From Marinobacter sp. 2_MG-2023 (lineage in GTDB: Bacteria > Pseudomonadota > Gammaproteobacteria > Pseudomonadales > Oleiphilaceae): a stretch of DNA of 64,000 nucleotides. Within the stretch, counting starts at the first letter, position 1, and each line of letters starts with the position of its first letter. The notes below the pieces were generated by a model, which had not been told where the DNA came from, did not search any database, and saw only the letters and a list, made by a program, of their open reading frames with translations. The position numbers and the translations under genes were made by a program. Of the stretch, positions 26,108-34,545 are shown piece after piece. Location: positions 124,001 through 188,000 of the forward strand of contig NZ_JAUOPH010000004.1 in assembly GCF_030546935.1 (NCBI RefSeq), written 5' to 3'.

Positions 26108-26500
26108 TCAAGGCTTCAGCTCAATCGTTGGCCGTTGCTGCTTGTCGCGGCGCAGAGCGCAAAACTCCTGAGTTTCCCCGCCCTTGTATCGCACTTTCAC
26201 ATTGAAGCCTGCACCGGGAGTATGGTTGAGCACAAGCACGCGCTTTTTGCCGGGTGCAACGCGAAAAGCCAGTATCGATGATTGAGTATCGGCAGTTCCA
26301 AAATCCAGTTGTATGGACTCCACAGGAACCTCACTCCGGTTGTGAAACGTGACTTCCATTCCCTGAACCGGAGCAGTATTGCGGCCAATCACCCAGCCAA
26401 CCGTCAATGCGATCACAAGTGCCAGATAGAAATAACGGCGGCGCATGCGAGGACGGCGGGGCTCCTTGCCAGAAGAAGCGCTGATAGTAGTGCCATCCAT
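26108..26500 (-). CDS. Single-span membrane protein of unknown function
   Basis: 130 residues. An Arg-rich cytoplasmic N-terminus (PRRPRMRRR) precedes one membrane helix (YFYLALVIALTVGWVIG), and the remaining 85 residues form a small extracytoplasmic beta-rich domain (VTFHNRSEVPVESIQLDFG, FRVAPGKKRVLVLNH, FNVKVRYKGGETQEFCAL). The positive-inside rule supports N-in topology. No family is recognised. It is likely co-transcribed with the 59-residue membrane peptide that follows. Confidence 0.6.
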   Translation of the reverse strand: MDGTTISASSGKEPRRPRMRRRYFYLALVIALTVGWVIGRNTAPVQGMEVTFHNRSEVPVESIQLDFGTADTQSSILAFRVAPGKKRVLVLNHTPGAGFNVKVRYKGGETQEFCALRRDKQQRPTIELKP

Positions 26501-26664
26501 TGAACAAACTCCCGAAAAAACTTATCCCACAAATCTGTGGATAACTTTGTGAAAAGGCGAGGGACAAGCAAGCTCAGCCCGGTTAAAACGGGTGTTCGAC
26601 AAATGTGACCGTTAAGTGACCAGATCATTTATTGTTCGGTGGCATTCTGTCGATACGCCGGCCT

Positions 26665-27105
26665 TCAACAGCCGTTGCTTTGCAGCCACTGATTAATCTG
26701 GCCCTGATTCATCGCGCCGCTTTGCCGAGCCAACTCGCGGCCGTTACGGAACAGAATCAACGTTGGAATACTGCGGATACCGAATTGTCCGGACGGCCCA
26801 GGGTGTTCTTCTGTATTGAGCTTGGCAAAGCGAACCTTGCCTTTCCAGCTTCGCGCTGCCTGCTCGAACTGCGGGGCCATCATCTTACAGGGGCCACACC
26901 AGCTCGCCCAAAAATCCACCAGAACAGGCAAGTCACTGCGCCCGGTATGAGCCGCAAAGCTCTGCCCGCTCAACTCCAGCACACCCTCTGGCCATAACGG
27001 CTGTTTACAGGCTCCGCAGTTACCGCCGGCGGCCACACGCTCCGCCGGCACGCGGTTTGTCTTGTTACAGTGGGGGCAAACTACATGTTTAATGTCATCA
27101 CTCAT
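26665..27105 (-). CDS. trxC: Thioredoxin 2 (TrxC)
   Basis: 146 residues. The N-terminal zinc-binding domain has two CxxC pairs (VVCPHCNKTNRVP and GGNCGACKQPLWP), and the thioredoxin domain has the active site FWASWCGPCKMMAP, a cis-Pro region IRSIPTLILFRNG and a C-terminal helix. This two-part structure identifies TrxC rather than TrxA. It reduces disulfides in the cytoplasm, notably during oxidative stress. It stands in a run of same-strand genes but with a 33-bp gap to the DUF2750 gene upstream. Confidence 0.95.
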   Translation of the reverse strand: MSDDIKHVVCPHCNKTNRVPAERVAAGGNCGACKQPLWPEGVLELSGQSFAAHTGRSDLPVLVDFWASWCGPCKMMAPQFEQAARSWKGKVRFAKLNTEEHPGPSGQFGIRSIPTLILFRNGRELARQSGAMNQGQINQWLQSNGC

Positions 27106-27138
27106 GATTTCACCTCACAGTGCTTGGAATCGCTCGCT

Positions 27139-27531
27139 CTAAAAACCGGAAAGCTCGTCTTGCAGATCCTTTTTAAGCTCGGCCGCTTCGGTTATCCACA
27201 CCGTTTTATCAAGGCCCGGAAACACTCCCACCTGCAACCCGTCTTTCGATAACCCCGGCACCCACTTCTTGAAGAAATCAGGCAAAGAGATGCTTTTCGG
27301 GCTCAAATCATCCGAACCCTGGGCATAGGCAACAGCGAATTCTGAACTGGGCCAGACCGGCAAGTGCGCCATCCCGTCATCTTCCGAGACAATAGTCAAA
27401 AAGCGGCTATCCGAATTGACGAGTATCCAGATGTCCCGTTCTTCCATCACTTCGCTCAAAAAATAATCGTAACGCTCTTCGCCAGTCATCTCGAGAACGC
27501 TGGTCAGTTGCTCATCCGTCATAATCTGCAT
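27139..27531 (-). CDS. DUF2750 domain protein
   Basis: 130 residues, or 127 if the second ATG (MTDEQL) is used. The sequence includes ERYDYFLSEVMEERDIWILVNSDSRFLTIVSEDDGMAHLPVWPSSEFAVAYAQG, the recognisable core of DUF2750, and an ending VFPGLDKTVWITEAAELKKDLQDELSGF. It is a soluble acidic protein without signal peptide. The domain has no assigned function. It lies 20 bp downstream of the DUF2339 gene and so is probably co-transcribed with it. Confidence 0.75.
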   Translation of the reverse strand: MQIMTDEQLTSVLEMTGEERYDYFLSEVMEERDIWILVNSDSRFLTIVSEDDGMAHLPVWPSSEFAVAYAQGSDDLSPKSISLPDFFKKWVPGLSKDGLQVGVFPGLDKTVWITEAAELKKDLQDELSGF

Positions 27532-27551
27532 CTCTGTTTATTGAATTCGGC

Positions 27552-30167
27552 TCAGGAAGCCTGCTCACTGGTACGCTGCGCTTTTCGATACATCCAGGCC
27601 AGCCCGAGCAACGCCAGGCCCAGCCCCATAAAGGCTGCCACCCGCCAGAGGCCCTGCAGGCCAGCCATATCCAGCAGGAATATCTTGCCGATAACCATGC
27701 CCAACAAAGCCATGCCCGCCTTATACAACATAATATGGGCACTTTTCGCCGAATAAACCGTGGAATAGATAATTGCCGCGATGGCGTAGAGCATTCCAAT
27801 CACCGAATAGGTATATAGCTCTCCCTCTGTCATACCAAACCAGAATGCCATGTCGCTACCTTGCCAAAGCTGACGAATTTCCAGGGCAGTGAACAGAAGA
27901 AAGCCCGCCGCCGCGACGCACAGAGACCAGATCTTCGGTGCAATCTCCGGGAACCGGCTGATAACCAGAGCCAGAAGAACCGGACCACCGAAGGCCGGCA
28001 GCAGCATATTGAAAATTGGCGTATCCCCGATAGTACCTTCATTCCACCAGGGGTTGTGGATAGTGATTAACGCAAGGTAACTGAGACTGGAAAGCGCCAA
28101 CAAAATCCATGAGAACAACCGATAAAGCCAGGTCAGGGACTGGCTGGTTTTGGCACGAACAGCATAGGTCACGCTAAGCGCACCCCAGAGTAAGGCATTC
28201 AAGGTTGCTTCGGTAAGGCTGTATTCGTGAATAAAGATATTACCGTCGTACAGCCAGTAACGCAGCTCCGTACCGAGGAACAGCACCAGCAGGTGCAGGG
28301 TTGCGCCTTCCAGCCAGGGGCGAATCGAATGGTTTTTATCCGCCAGCCTGGTTGCAACCGCCGCAAGCAAAGTGGCTCCGCCGTAGGTCCATAACGACCA
28401 GTGAACACTCGCATCGTAACCCTGCAGCCAGGGGTTAAACGTCAGACGTGCCACGACCAGTGCCAGAACGCCTTTCAGAAGCAGGTAGAGTTCTGGCATC
28501 TGATAACGCCGCGCAAGCCAGGTCAGGCTGACAAACTGAACCGACAGCGCCAGCGTGAGCGATGCTTCACGGAAGGCCATAACCGTGGCCAGCGAGTAGC
28601 TGACGTGCGCTGCCAACACTGCCCAGACCACACCGTTTCCGTAACGCGCCCGCCCTTCCATTTGCCAGGCCAGAGCGCCGTATACTCCGCCCAGAAGAAG
28701 GGTGACAACCGCCCAAACGGTCGACGTCTCGCCATAACCGTGCAGCAAAAGCCACCCCAGGATCAGCCACACCAGCGGTGAGAGCAGCGTTAGCGAGGCC
28801 CAGCGCCGCTTATCGTCGAAGCGCCCCCACTGCCACAAACCAAGGCCTGTGGAGGTGATAGCAGCGACCATGAGGTAGCTGATAAAACCTGCCTGTTGCT
28901 TCATGGGGAGCTGAAGCAAATACACGAAATCATCCCCCACTCCTCCTACATAAAGCAGCCAGCCCGCGGCAGTAGCCAGAACAGCCGCCCAGGGCAGAAA
29001 CCACAGAGCACCGCGGCTCTGTGGAACCAGGATGGCTGCCGGGAGAAGGAGCAACCAGCTCCACATCGGCGTACTGCCGGCAGTCTGGTGCGCAATTGAA
29101 ATACCCCAGATGGCTAATATCGGCAAAAATGCTTCGCGCAACCGGGAGGGCGCGGCCTGCTCCTGGCCAGGCAAGAAAGCAAAAACCACAAACAGTGCAG
29201 CCAGATAGCAAGCTGTGGCCAATTCCGTGGGCGCCGCAACGACGGTAACGGCCCACCAGAGCAACGCTCCCGCAAGCGTGGCGTACCAAAGCCAGTCGCG
29301 AAAGACGTAACGCATTAACAGGAGTGAGCTGAGCGTAATCAGGAAGCTGTATGACAGCACAAAAGTGACACTGCCATCCTCACCACCGATCAAAAGAGGC
29401 ACCAGGTAAGCGCCACTCAAGCCCATGATCGCCAGCAAGGGGCCGTGCACCAGTGCCAGAGCCATGGTCGCCAGAGATACTACCGCCAGGGCAATCAGCC
29501 CAATGACAGGCCCGATCAGGTCGTAGTGGTGAACACCGGCCAGCAAGGCCGCATACAGTGTGACACTGCCGCCGCCCGCCAGTGCAGCAAACACCTGGTC
29601 GGTGCTCATGTGGCGCCGGCGCAGATACTCCGCTCCCGCATGCAAGGCAAGGCCAGTAAAAAGAGCGAGCAGCAATTGCTGAGCCGGACCGATCAACCCT
29701 GCATTAATGGAATGGCTGACCATGAAAATGCCTGCCAGAGCCACACTCAGACCACCCAGCCAGACCATCCAGTTCTCTTTCAGAGCAGCAATAAAGCGGG
29801 ATGGCTCACGGGGCTCAATCCAGTCATCTGTCTCTACTTCTGCGTGACTGCGCGAGGTTGACCACTGAGCCTCAATGGCCTTTTCGACTGCCCGCCGCTC
29901 AGACTCCGCCTGTTGTTCAGGGATAATCTCTCGTGGCTGTTCGGGCCGCTGTGCCCGCGAGGGTGACGGCGAAGCCTCCGGTGGAGCCTGCCTGTTCTGA
30001 AGACGCAATTCGGCAACCTCAAGGTGCAACGAAGCAACCTCATGACTCAGTGCGTCGATACGGGAGGCTTGCTCATTGCGCTTGCGAAATGCCAGAAAAC
30101 CAAGAACGGAGCCAATTGGTATAAACAGTAAAAGACCCACGCCAAGAAGAATAAGTATTGCTTCCAA
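27552..30167 (-). CDS. DUF2339 polytopic membrane protein
   Basis: 871 residues starting at a TTG (30167) behind GAAGGGG. A first hydrophobic helix (ILILLGVGLLLFIPIGSVLGF) is followed by a basic and coiled stretch (IDALSHEVASLHLEVAELRLQ) and a Pro/Ser-rich linker; from about residue 130 there are some two dozen membrane helices almost without loops. This is the DUF2339 layout. The function of the family is not known. The gene has a 241-bp gap on its upstream side facing the amine regulator gene, where I see only the promoter region. Confidence 0.85.
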   Translation of the reverse strand: MEAILILLGVGLLLFIPIGSVLGFLAFRKRNEQASRIDALSHEVASLHLEVAELRLQNRQAPPEASPSPSRAQRPEQPREIIPEQQAESERRAVEKAIEAQWSTSRSHAEVETDDWIEPREPSRFIAALKENWMVWLGGLSVALAGIFMVSHSINAGLIGPAQQLLLALFTGLALHAGAEYLRRRHMSTDQVFAALAGGGSVTLYAALLAGVHHYDLIGPVIGLIALAVVSLATMALALVHGPLLAIMGLSGAYLVPLLIGGEDGSVTFVLSYSFLITLSSLLLMRYVFRDWLWYATLAGALLWWAVTVVAAPTELATACYLAALFVVFAFLPGQEQAAPSRLREAFLPILAIWGISIAHQTAGSTPMWSWLLLLPAAILVPQSRGALWFLPWAAVLATAAGWLLYVGGVGDDFVYLLQLPMKQQAGFISYLMVAAITSTGLGLWQWGRFDDKRRWASLTLLSPLVWLILGWLLLHGYGETSTVWAVVTLLLGGVYGALAWQMEGRARYGNGVVWAVLAAHVSYSLATVMAFREASLTLALSVQFVSLTWLARRYQMPELYLLLKGVLALVVARLTFNPWLQGYDASVHWSLWTYGGATLLAAVATRLADKNHSIRPWLEGATLHLLVLFLGTELRYWLYDGNIFIHEYSLTEATLNALLWGALSVTYAVRAKTSQSLTWLYRLFSWILLALSSLSYLALITIHNPWWNEGTIGDTPIFNMLLPAFGGPVLLALVISRFPEIAPKIWSLCVAAAGFLLFTALEIRQLWQGSDMAFWFGMTEGELYTYSVIGMLYAIAAIIYSTVYSAKSAHIMLYKAGMALLGMVIGKIFLLDMAGLQGLWRVAAFMGLGLALLGLAWMYRKAQRTSEQAS

Positions 30168-30408
30168 ACCCCTTCACCTTTTTCAAGATTCCATTCAGAT
30201 GCGGCGTAAGGCGCCGGCGTAATGCGCAGTCTATAGTTTCTGAGAAAAATGCTCATCTACAAAAGCCGACGTATTACGCGTCCAGGCAAAAAAACCAGCC
30301 AAGCAACCATCTATAATTTCTCGGGGTACGGGCGAAAAAAATGAACAGAAAGGGGCAACAGTTGAAATACAGAATTGGCTTGATGCCAGCCAATAGACAA
30401 AATAAATA

Positions 30409-31323
30409 TCAGCTTGGGGAACAGCGTTTCCTGAAGTCAGAGGGAGTCATTCCAAAGCGCCCCTTGAACGCGGTGGAGAAATAACTGGAGCTACCAAAGC
30501 CAAACCTATACACAACCTCTGTGAGGCTCAACCTCCCGCTATTTGCCCTGATATAATCAGCACACATTTCCAGCCTCTGAGCCTTCACATATTCTGACAA
30601 AGTGATCGAATTACCCGCAAATGCTCGATGAAGGCTCCGGACCGATGTCCCGACTGAGTTGGCAACCATCGATGCGTTAAGGCCAGGTTCTCCGATATTG
30701 TTTTTAACAAACTCTGAAGCGGCCCTGAAAATCTTGTCGTAAGGCTCGGTACTATGGACGCTCTTAAGGACTGACGGTTTAATCAAGGTGGCCAGCGAAT
30801 CGAGAATCGCCGCACCTTCCTCTATGTCGAGATTTTCATGCCGAGAGGCTTCAAGCACCAGCTTGGTAGCAAAGCCGGCAATATGTGAGTCAGCCGGAAT
30901 TTTTACGCCCAGTTCAACCTTACTGAGATTCAATATCCGCTCAATAATCTGTCGCGGCAAAATGAGAGATATCTGTTGCGCCAGCTTTTGATAGGAAAAC
31001 CGGAACGGTAATGCGGAATCCACAAGTACAATGTCCCCTGGCGTCAGAGACGAACGATTCCCGACTTGCTCCACCAGCGAACAACCCTGGATCTGGAAAA
31101 CACAAAAAAAGTCCGGCACCCCACTTTTCTGTATCTCTTTGGGGGTTCGATATAGATCTGCGCCTCGGATACTAACCCTGGACATATCCAGCGATCCACC
31201 TACTTTCTCGACAGATCCTGAAAATTCATCTCCTACTGGGTTCGCCAAAAATGGCCCGCATATATCATTGATATTGCTGATCCATCTATCGAAATCATCA
31301 GTCCCGCCAGTACGTAAGGACAC
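30409..31323 (-). CDS. AraC-family regulator of the FeaR type
   Basis: 304 residues. The N-terminal half has the AraC-binding-like cupin domain (SVEKVGGSLDMSRVSIRGADLYRTP, QIQGCSLVEQVGNRSSLTPGDIVLVDSALPFRF), which in FeaR binds the inducer, and the C-terminal 100 residues form the two helix-turn-helices (LNASMVANSVGTSVRSLHRAFA, LSLTEVVYRFGFGSSSYFSTAFKGRFGMTPSDFR). FeaR activates the amine oxidase and phenylacetaldehyde dehydrogenase genes for aromatic amine use in E. coli. The gene is divergent from the porin-dehydrogenase operon, so it is very likely its activator. The inducing amine is inferred, not visible. Confidence 0.85.
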   Translation of the reverse strand: MSLRTGGTDDFDRWISNINDICGPFLANPVGDEFSGSVEKVGGSLDMSRVSIRGADLYRTPKEIQKSGVPDFFCVFQIQGCSLVEQVGNRSSLTPGDIVLVDSALPFRFSYQKLAQQISLILPRQIIERILNLSKVELGVKIPADSHIAGFATKLVLEASRHENLDIEEGAAILDSLATLIKPSVLKSVHSTEPYDKIFRAASEFVKNNIGEPGLNASMVANSVGTSVRSLHRAFAGNSITLSEYVKAQRLEMCADYIRANSGRLSLTEVVYRFGFGSSSYFSTAFKGRFGMTPSDFRKRCSPS

Positions 31324-31648
31324 GTTTATGACCTCTTGCTCTTGTTAGTAATTATTGGCCATGAAGTTGACTAGAAAACAATCAAAAGTCAAGGAATCGT
31401 TCCGAGAGCCTGCGCCCGGATTTTGATACAAGCCCCTACGAATATCAAAGAAAGGGGTATCAGGCCAACCATGTGTTTTCGCCATACTGGCACAACAACG
31501 AAACCTTCTGGCACCGAAGAGAAAGCCCGCAGCGTGCTGAGTTGATAAAAATAGAAGACATAACGGCACCCATGCCGACGAAGGCCAGAGGCAGCTGCAC
31601 AAGTTACTTCTGAGCCAGCTTCAAACATAAAACAAAAAAGGCTGAACA
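31324..31648. promoter_or_regulatory. Divergent control region of the amine dehydrogenase cluster
   Basis: 325 bp between the AraC-type regulator and the porin gene, AT-rich near the regulator. An imperfect dyad lies at 31424-31462: TGATAC (31424-31429) mirrors GTATCA (31457-31462), with CCCCT (31433-31437) mirrored by AGGGG (31453-31457). AraC-type activators usually bind direct repeats, so this dyad may serve another factor. Two CTGGCAC direct copies lie at 31487 and 31508. No convincing -35/-10 pair is visible. The operator role is inferred. Confidence 0.3.
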
Positions 31649-32989
31649 ATGCATCAGAACAATCAACTGCGACATGCTTTTTTATGTCTTCTTGCTGCCG
31701 GTCTTGCGGTTCCAACGGCCTCCGCAGTCGAAATTTCAAACAGTGACAACCACGAACTTAATGCAGACCTGGAGCTAGCCGCCGGCATTTTTAAAAGTGA
31801 CAAGAACTATCTGTATGACTCCGACCGAGGCGGGGCTACTTGGCAAGAAGGCTATTTCAAATACGGCCTATCGGGTAATTACTCTTTAGGTAAAAACGCT
31901 TCAATTTACGGAAGCGTTAGTGCTGTCTCGTCGGGTACGTTCGGTGAGGGCGATGCCGGCGGTTTCAGCACGGGAGACGAGCGCAACACGGATCTTGAGG
32001 ATGCCTATATTGGCTTCAAATCCGGTGACTACCTGCCATTTCTCGGCCACAACGGCCTGGACGTATCGTTTGGCAGCCAGAACTTCGCCATTGGCGATGG
32101 CTTCCTCATAAACGGCGATGCCCTGAATTTTGGCGAGGGGTTGAATGGGGGAGGCTTTGATTTTGATCGCGGCGGGGCGTACTGGCTTGCGGCGAGAAAG
32201 GCCTTCGACAAAACCGCATTGGTTCGAATTGGAGGCAACACAGGATTACGCTCGGATTTGTTCTGGGTTGAATCGGACAATAATGCCCAGGCCGATACCG
32301 AACTGACTGGCATCAACCTTGAGTATGTATCGCGCAACGGAACCTTCGGCCTGATGCATTTAAAAGGTCTGGGCGTAAACGACCGATATGCTCAGGCGCT
32401 TGGACTCACGGCCAGAGATGGCCAGGACACTACCAGCTTCAGGTATCAGGGTAATGCCGGCGTCGAGCCACTTTTTCTTTCGGCTGAGTTTGTAACCCAG
32501 GGCCAGGGTGACACCAGCCGTGAGGATGCCAGGGCCTGGTATATGGAAGCCGGGTGGAGCTTTAGTGAACAGTCGTGGTCTCCAAGCGTGAATATCCGCT
32601 ACTCCACGTTCGAGGAAGACTTTGACCCTCTGTTTTTCGGTTTTAATCGCGGGTATGGAACCTGGTTCCAGGGTGAGGTTGCCGCGAACTACGCCGGGCC
32701 ATTCAACAGCGACACAGATGTACTTCACCTTGGCATAAAAGCTTACCCCTCCCCCACCGTCGCAATTGGCGCTTTATTTTTCGACTTCAGTGACACTGCT
32801 CAAGGAAGCGGGACACTGGATAGCCAGGAATTCGACCTTTACGCCGAGTGGGCCGTTAACGACCATCTATTCCTGAGCCCTCTCATCGGTTTTTTTAAAC
32901 CCGAGAACCGTGGGGCTGATGGCGGCAGCCAGCTCCAGGACAACGACCTGAACACATACGCTCAAATCATGGCGGTTATTGCCTTTTAA
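31649..32989 (+). CDS. Outer-membrane beta-barrel channel (alginate-export-like porin)
   Basis: 446 residues. A signal peptide (HAFLCLLAAGLAVPTASA) is followed by alternating amphipathic strands rich in Gly, Asp, Tyr and Phe, ending in a C-terminal Phe (IMAVIAF), the standard signature for outer-membrane barrels. The strand pattern (LSGNYSLGKNASIYGSVSAVSSG, DLYAEWAVNDHLFLSPLIGFFKPENR) resembles the alginate-export/AlgE-like porin group. No plug is seen. As the first gene of the amine operon, separated from the aldehyde dehydrogenase by 75 bp, it probably admits the amine substrate to the periplasm. Confidence 0.8.
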   Translation: MHQNNQLRHAFLCLLAAGLAVPTASAVEISNSDNHELNADLELAAGIFKSDKNYLYDSDRGGATWQEGYFKYGLSGNYSLGKNASIYGSVSAVSSGTFGEGDAGGFSTGDERNTDLEDAYIGFKSGDYLPFLGHNGLDVSFGSQNFAIGDGFLINGDALNFGEGLNGGGFDFDRGGAYWLAARKAFDKTALVRIGGNTGLRSDLFWVESDNNAQADTELTGINLEYVSRNGTFGLMHLKGLGVNDRYAQALGLTARDGQDTTSFRYQGNAGVEPLFLSAEFVTQGQGDTSREDARAWYMEAGWSFSEQSWSPSVNIRYSTFEEDFDPLFFGFNRGYGTWFQGEVAANYAGPFNSDTDVLHLGIKAYPSPTVAIGALFFDFSDTAQGSGTLDSQEFDLYAEWAVNDHLFLSPLIGFFKPENRGADGGSQLQDNDLNTYAQIMAVIAF

Positions 32990-33064
32990 ACAAGGGGCCA
33001 GCGGGGCACCAATATGGCTTCGCCCAAGAACAACATTGAACATCAACAGCTGGAGACCTGATAC

Positions 33065-34474
33065 ATGCAGACTTACCGGAATACTGTGGACGGAAACCTT
33101 GCAGAACCCGCGAGCAGGTACGAAATATTCAATCCTGCCAACGGTCAATCCTTGGGGTATGCGCCAGAGAGCGACGAACAGGAAGTCGACCGAGCGGTTC
33201 ATGCGGCCTTGCTCGCTCAGAAAACCTGGGCAAAACGAAGTGATGGGGAACGACGCGACATTACTTTGAAAATCGCTCAGATCCTTGAAGATAACTCGGG
33301 GTATCTGGCAGAACTGCTCACACGGGAGCAAGGCAAACCCCTGTCCGGCCCCGGCTCGCGTTTTGAAATGCAAGCCTGTGTCGGATGGACTCAGGTCCCG
33401 GCTAGTCTGGAACTCCCACCAGAGACGGTATACGAAGATGATGAGCGCAAAGATACATTACATCGTGTTCCACTAGGAGTTGTTGCGGCAGTCGCCCCAT
33501 GGAACTGGCCCCTGATGATAGCCATTTGGCAAATCATCCCCGCCATAAGAATGGGTAATACCGTTGTCCTGAAGCCTTCTGAATACACCCCTATCGCAAC
33601 GTTAGAGATGGTAAGGCTGATTAGCGAGGCTCTCCCGCCGGGAGTGCTCAACACCGTAACCGGTGACGGAAACATTGGCAGCAAGCTGACCCATCATCCC
33701 GATATCAGCAAAATCATGTTTACCGGCAGCGAAGCCACAGGCCGCCATATTGTCAAAGCATCCGCCAGCAATCTGGCTCCCATAACCCTGGAACTGGGTG
33801 GCAACGATGCCGCCATCGTTCTACCGGGAACGGACATTAAACGCATAGCAAATGATTTGTTCTGGGGGGCATTCCTGAACATGGGTCAGACATGCGCCTG
33901 CATCAAGCGTCTCTATGTTCAGGAGGACGACTACGAGGCCGTCATGTCCGAACTCAGTGCAATCGCCAGCCAGATGAAAATAGGTGACGGCATGGATGAA
34001 TCGGTGCTGATTGGCCCCCTCCAGAACAAAATGCAATTTGAAAAAGTCAGAAACCTTGTGTCCGACGCCAGATCAGCCGGTTGCGACGTCCGTGAATTTG
34101 GCGAAGTACCCGAACAAGGCTACTTCCTGCCAATTACGCTGGTCGGCAACATTATGGACGGCCAGAGGCTGGTTGATGAAGAACAGTTTGGACCTGCCTT
34201 GCCAATCATTCGCTATCGGGAGCTGGATGATGCTTTCGAGTCCGCAAACCGGCTCGACGCAGGCCTCGGCGCCTCCCTTTGGACAGACAGACCGGAAGAA
34301 ACAATCGAGCTTGCAACCCGATTGGAAGCCGGGACTGTGTGGGTCAATCAGCACGGCGCGATTCATCCTATGGTTCCCTTTGGCGGGAACAAAGCATCCG
34401 GCTACGGCGTGGAATTCGGCATTGACGGCCTGAAAGCAGTCACCCAGAGCCGAGTGATAAGCATAAAAAAATAG
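33065..34474 (+). CDS. Aldehyde dehydrogenase
   Basis: 469 residues, NAD(P)-dependent. Motifs: PWNWPLMIAIWQIIPAIRMGNTVVLKPSEYTP, KIMFTGSEATGR, the general base region LELGGNDAAIV and the catalytic Cys277 in NMGQTCACIKR. A GGAG ribosome site precedes the ATG at 33065. It lies within the amine operon, so it is expected to oxidise the aldehyde released from the amine by the dehydrogenase. It has no signal peptide and is cytoplasmic, so the aldehyde would have to enter the cell. The exact aldehyde (for example phenylacetaldehyde) is not determined. Confidence 0.92.
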   Translation: MQTYRNTVDGNLAEPASRYEIFNPANGQSLGYAPESDEQEVDRAVHAALLAQKTWAKRSDGERRDITLKIAQILEDNSGYLAELLTREQGKPLSGPGSRFEMQACVGWTQVPASLELPPETVYEDDERKDTLHRVPLGVVAAVAPWNWPLMIAIWQIIPAIRMGNTVVLKPSEYTPIATLEMVRLISEALPPGVLNTVTGDGNIGSKLTHHPDISKIMFTGSEATGRHIVKASASNLAPITLELGGNDAAIVLPGTDIKRIANDLFWGAFLNMGQTCACIKRLYVQEDDYEAVMSELSAIASQMKIGDGMDESVLIGPLQNKMQFEKVRNLVSDARSAGCDVREFGEVPEQGYFLPITLVGNIMDGQRLVDEEQFGPALPIIRYRELDDAFESANRLDAGLGASLWTDRPEETIELATRLEAGTVWVNQHGAIHPMVPFGGNKASGYGVEFGIDGLKAVTQSRVISIKK

Positions 34475-34481
34475 AACAGCC

Positions 34482-34504
34482 TGCCGCATTTCCGGGATGC
34501 GGCA
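34482..34504 (+). other. Intercistronic hairpin before the amine dehydrogenase large-subunit gene
   Basis: TGCCGCAT at 34482-34489 pairs perfectly with ATGCGGCA at 34497-34504 around a 7-base loop, starting 7 bases after the aldehyde dehydrogenase stop. No T-run follows. It is more likely an mRNA processing or stability element, allowing the dehydrogenase genes to be expressed at a different level from the upstream pair. Confidence 0.4.
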
Positions 34505-34545
34505 AATAACGAAACAACAGAAAAACAACATCGAGGATCTAAACA

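Noticed and set aside
33014-33061. 15-residue ORF between the porin and aldehyde dehydrogenase genes
   Set aside because: No ribosome site and no sign of conservation can be judged; probably chance.
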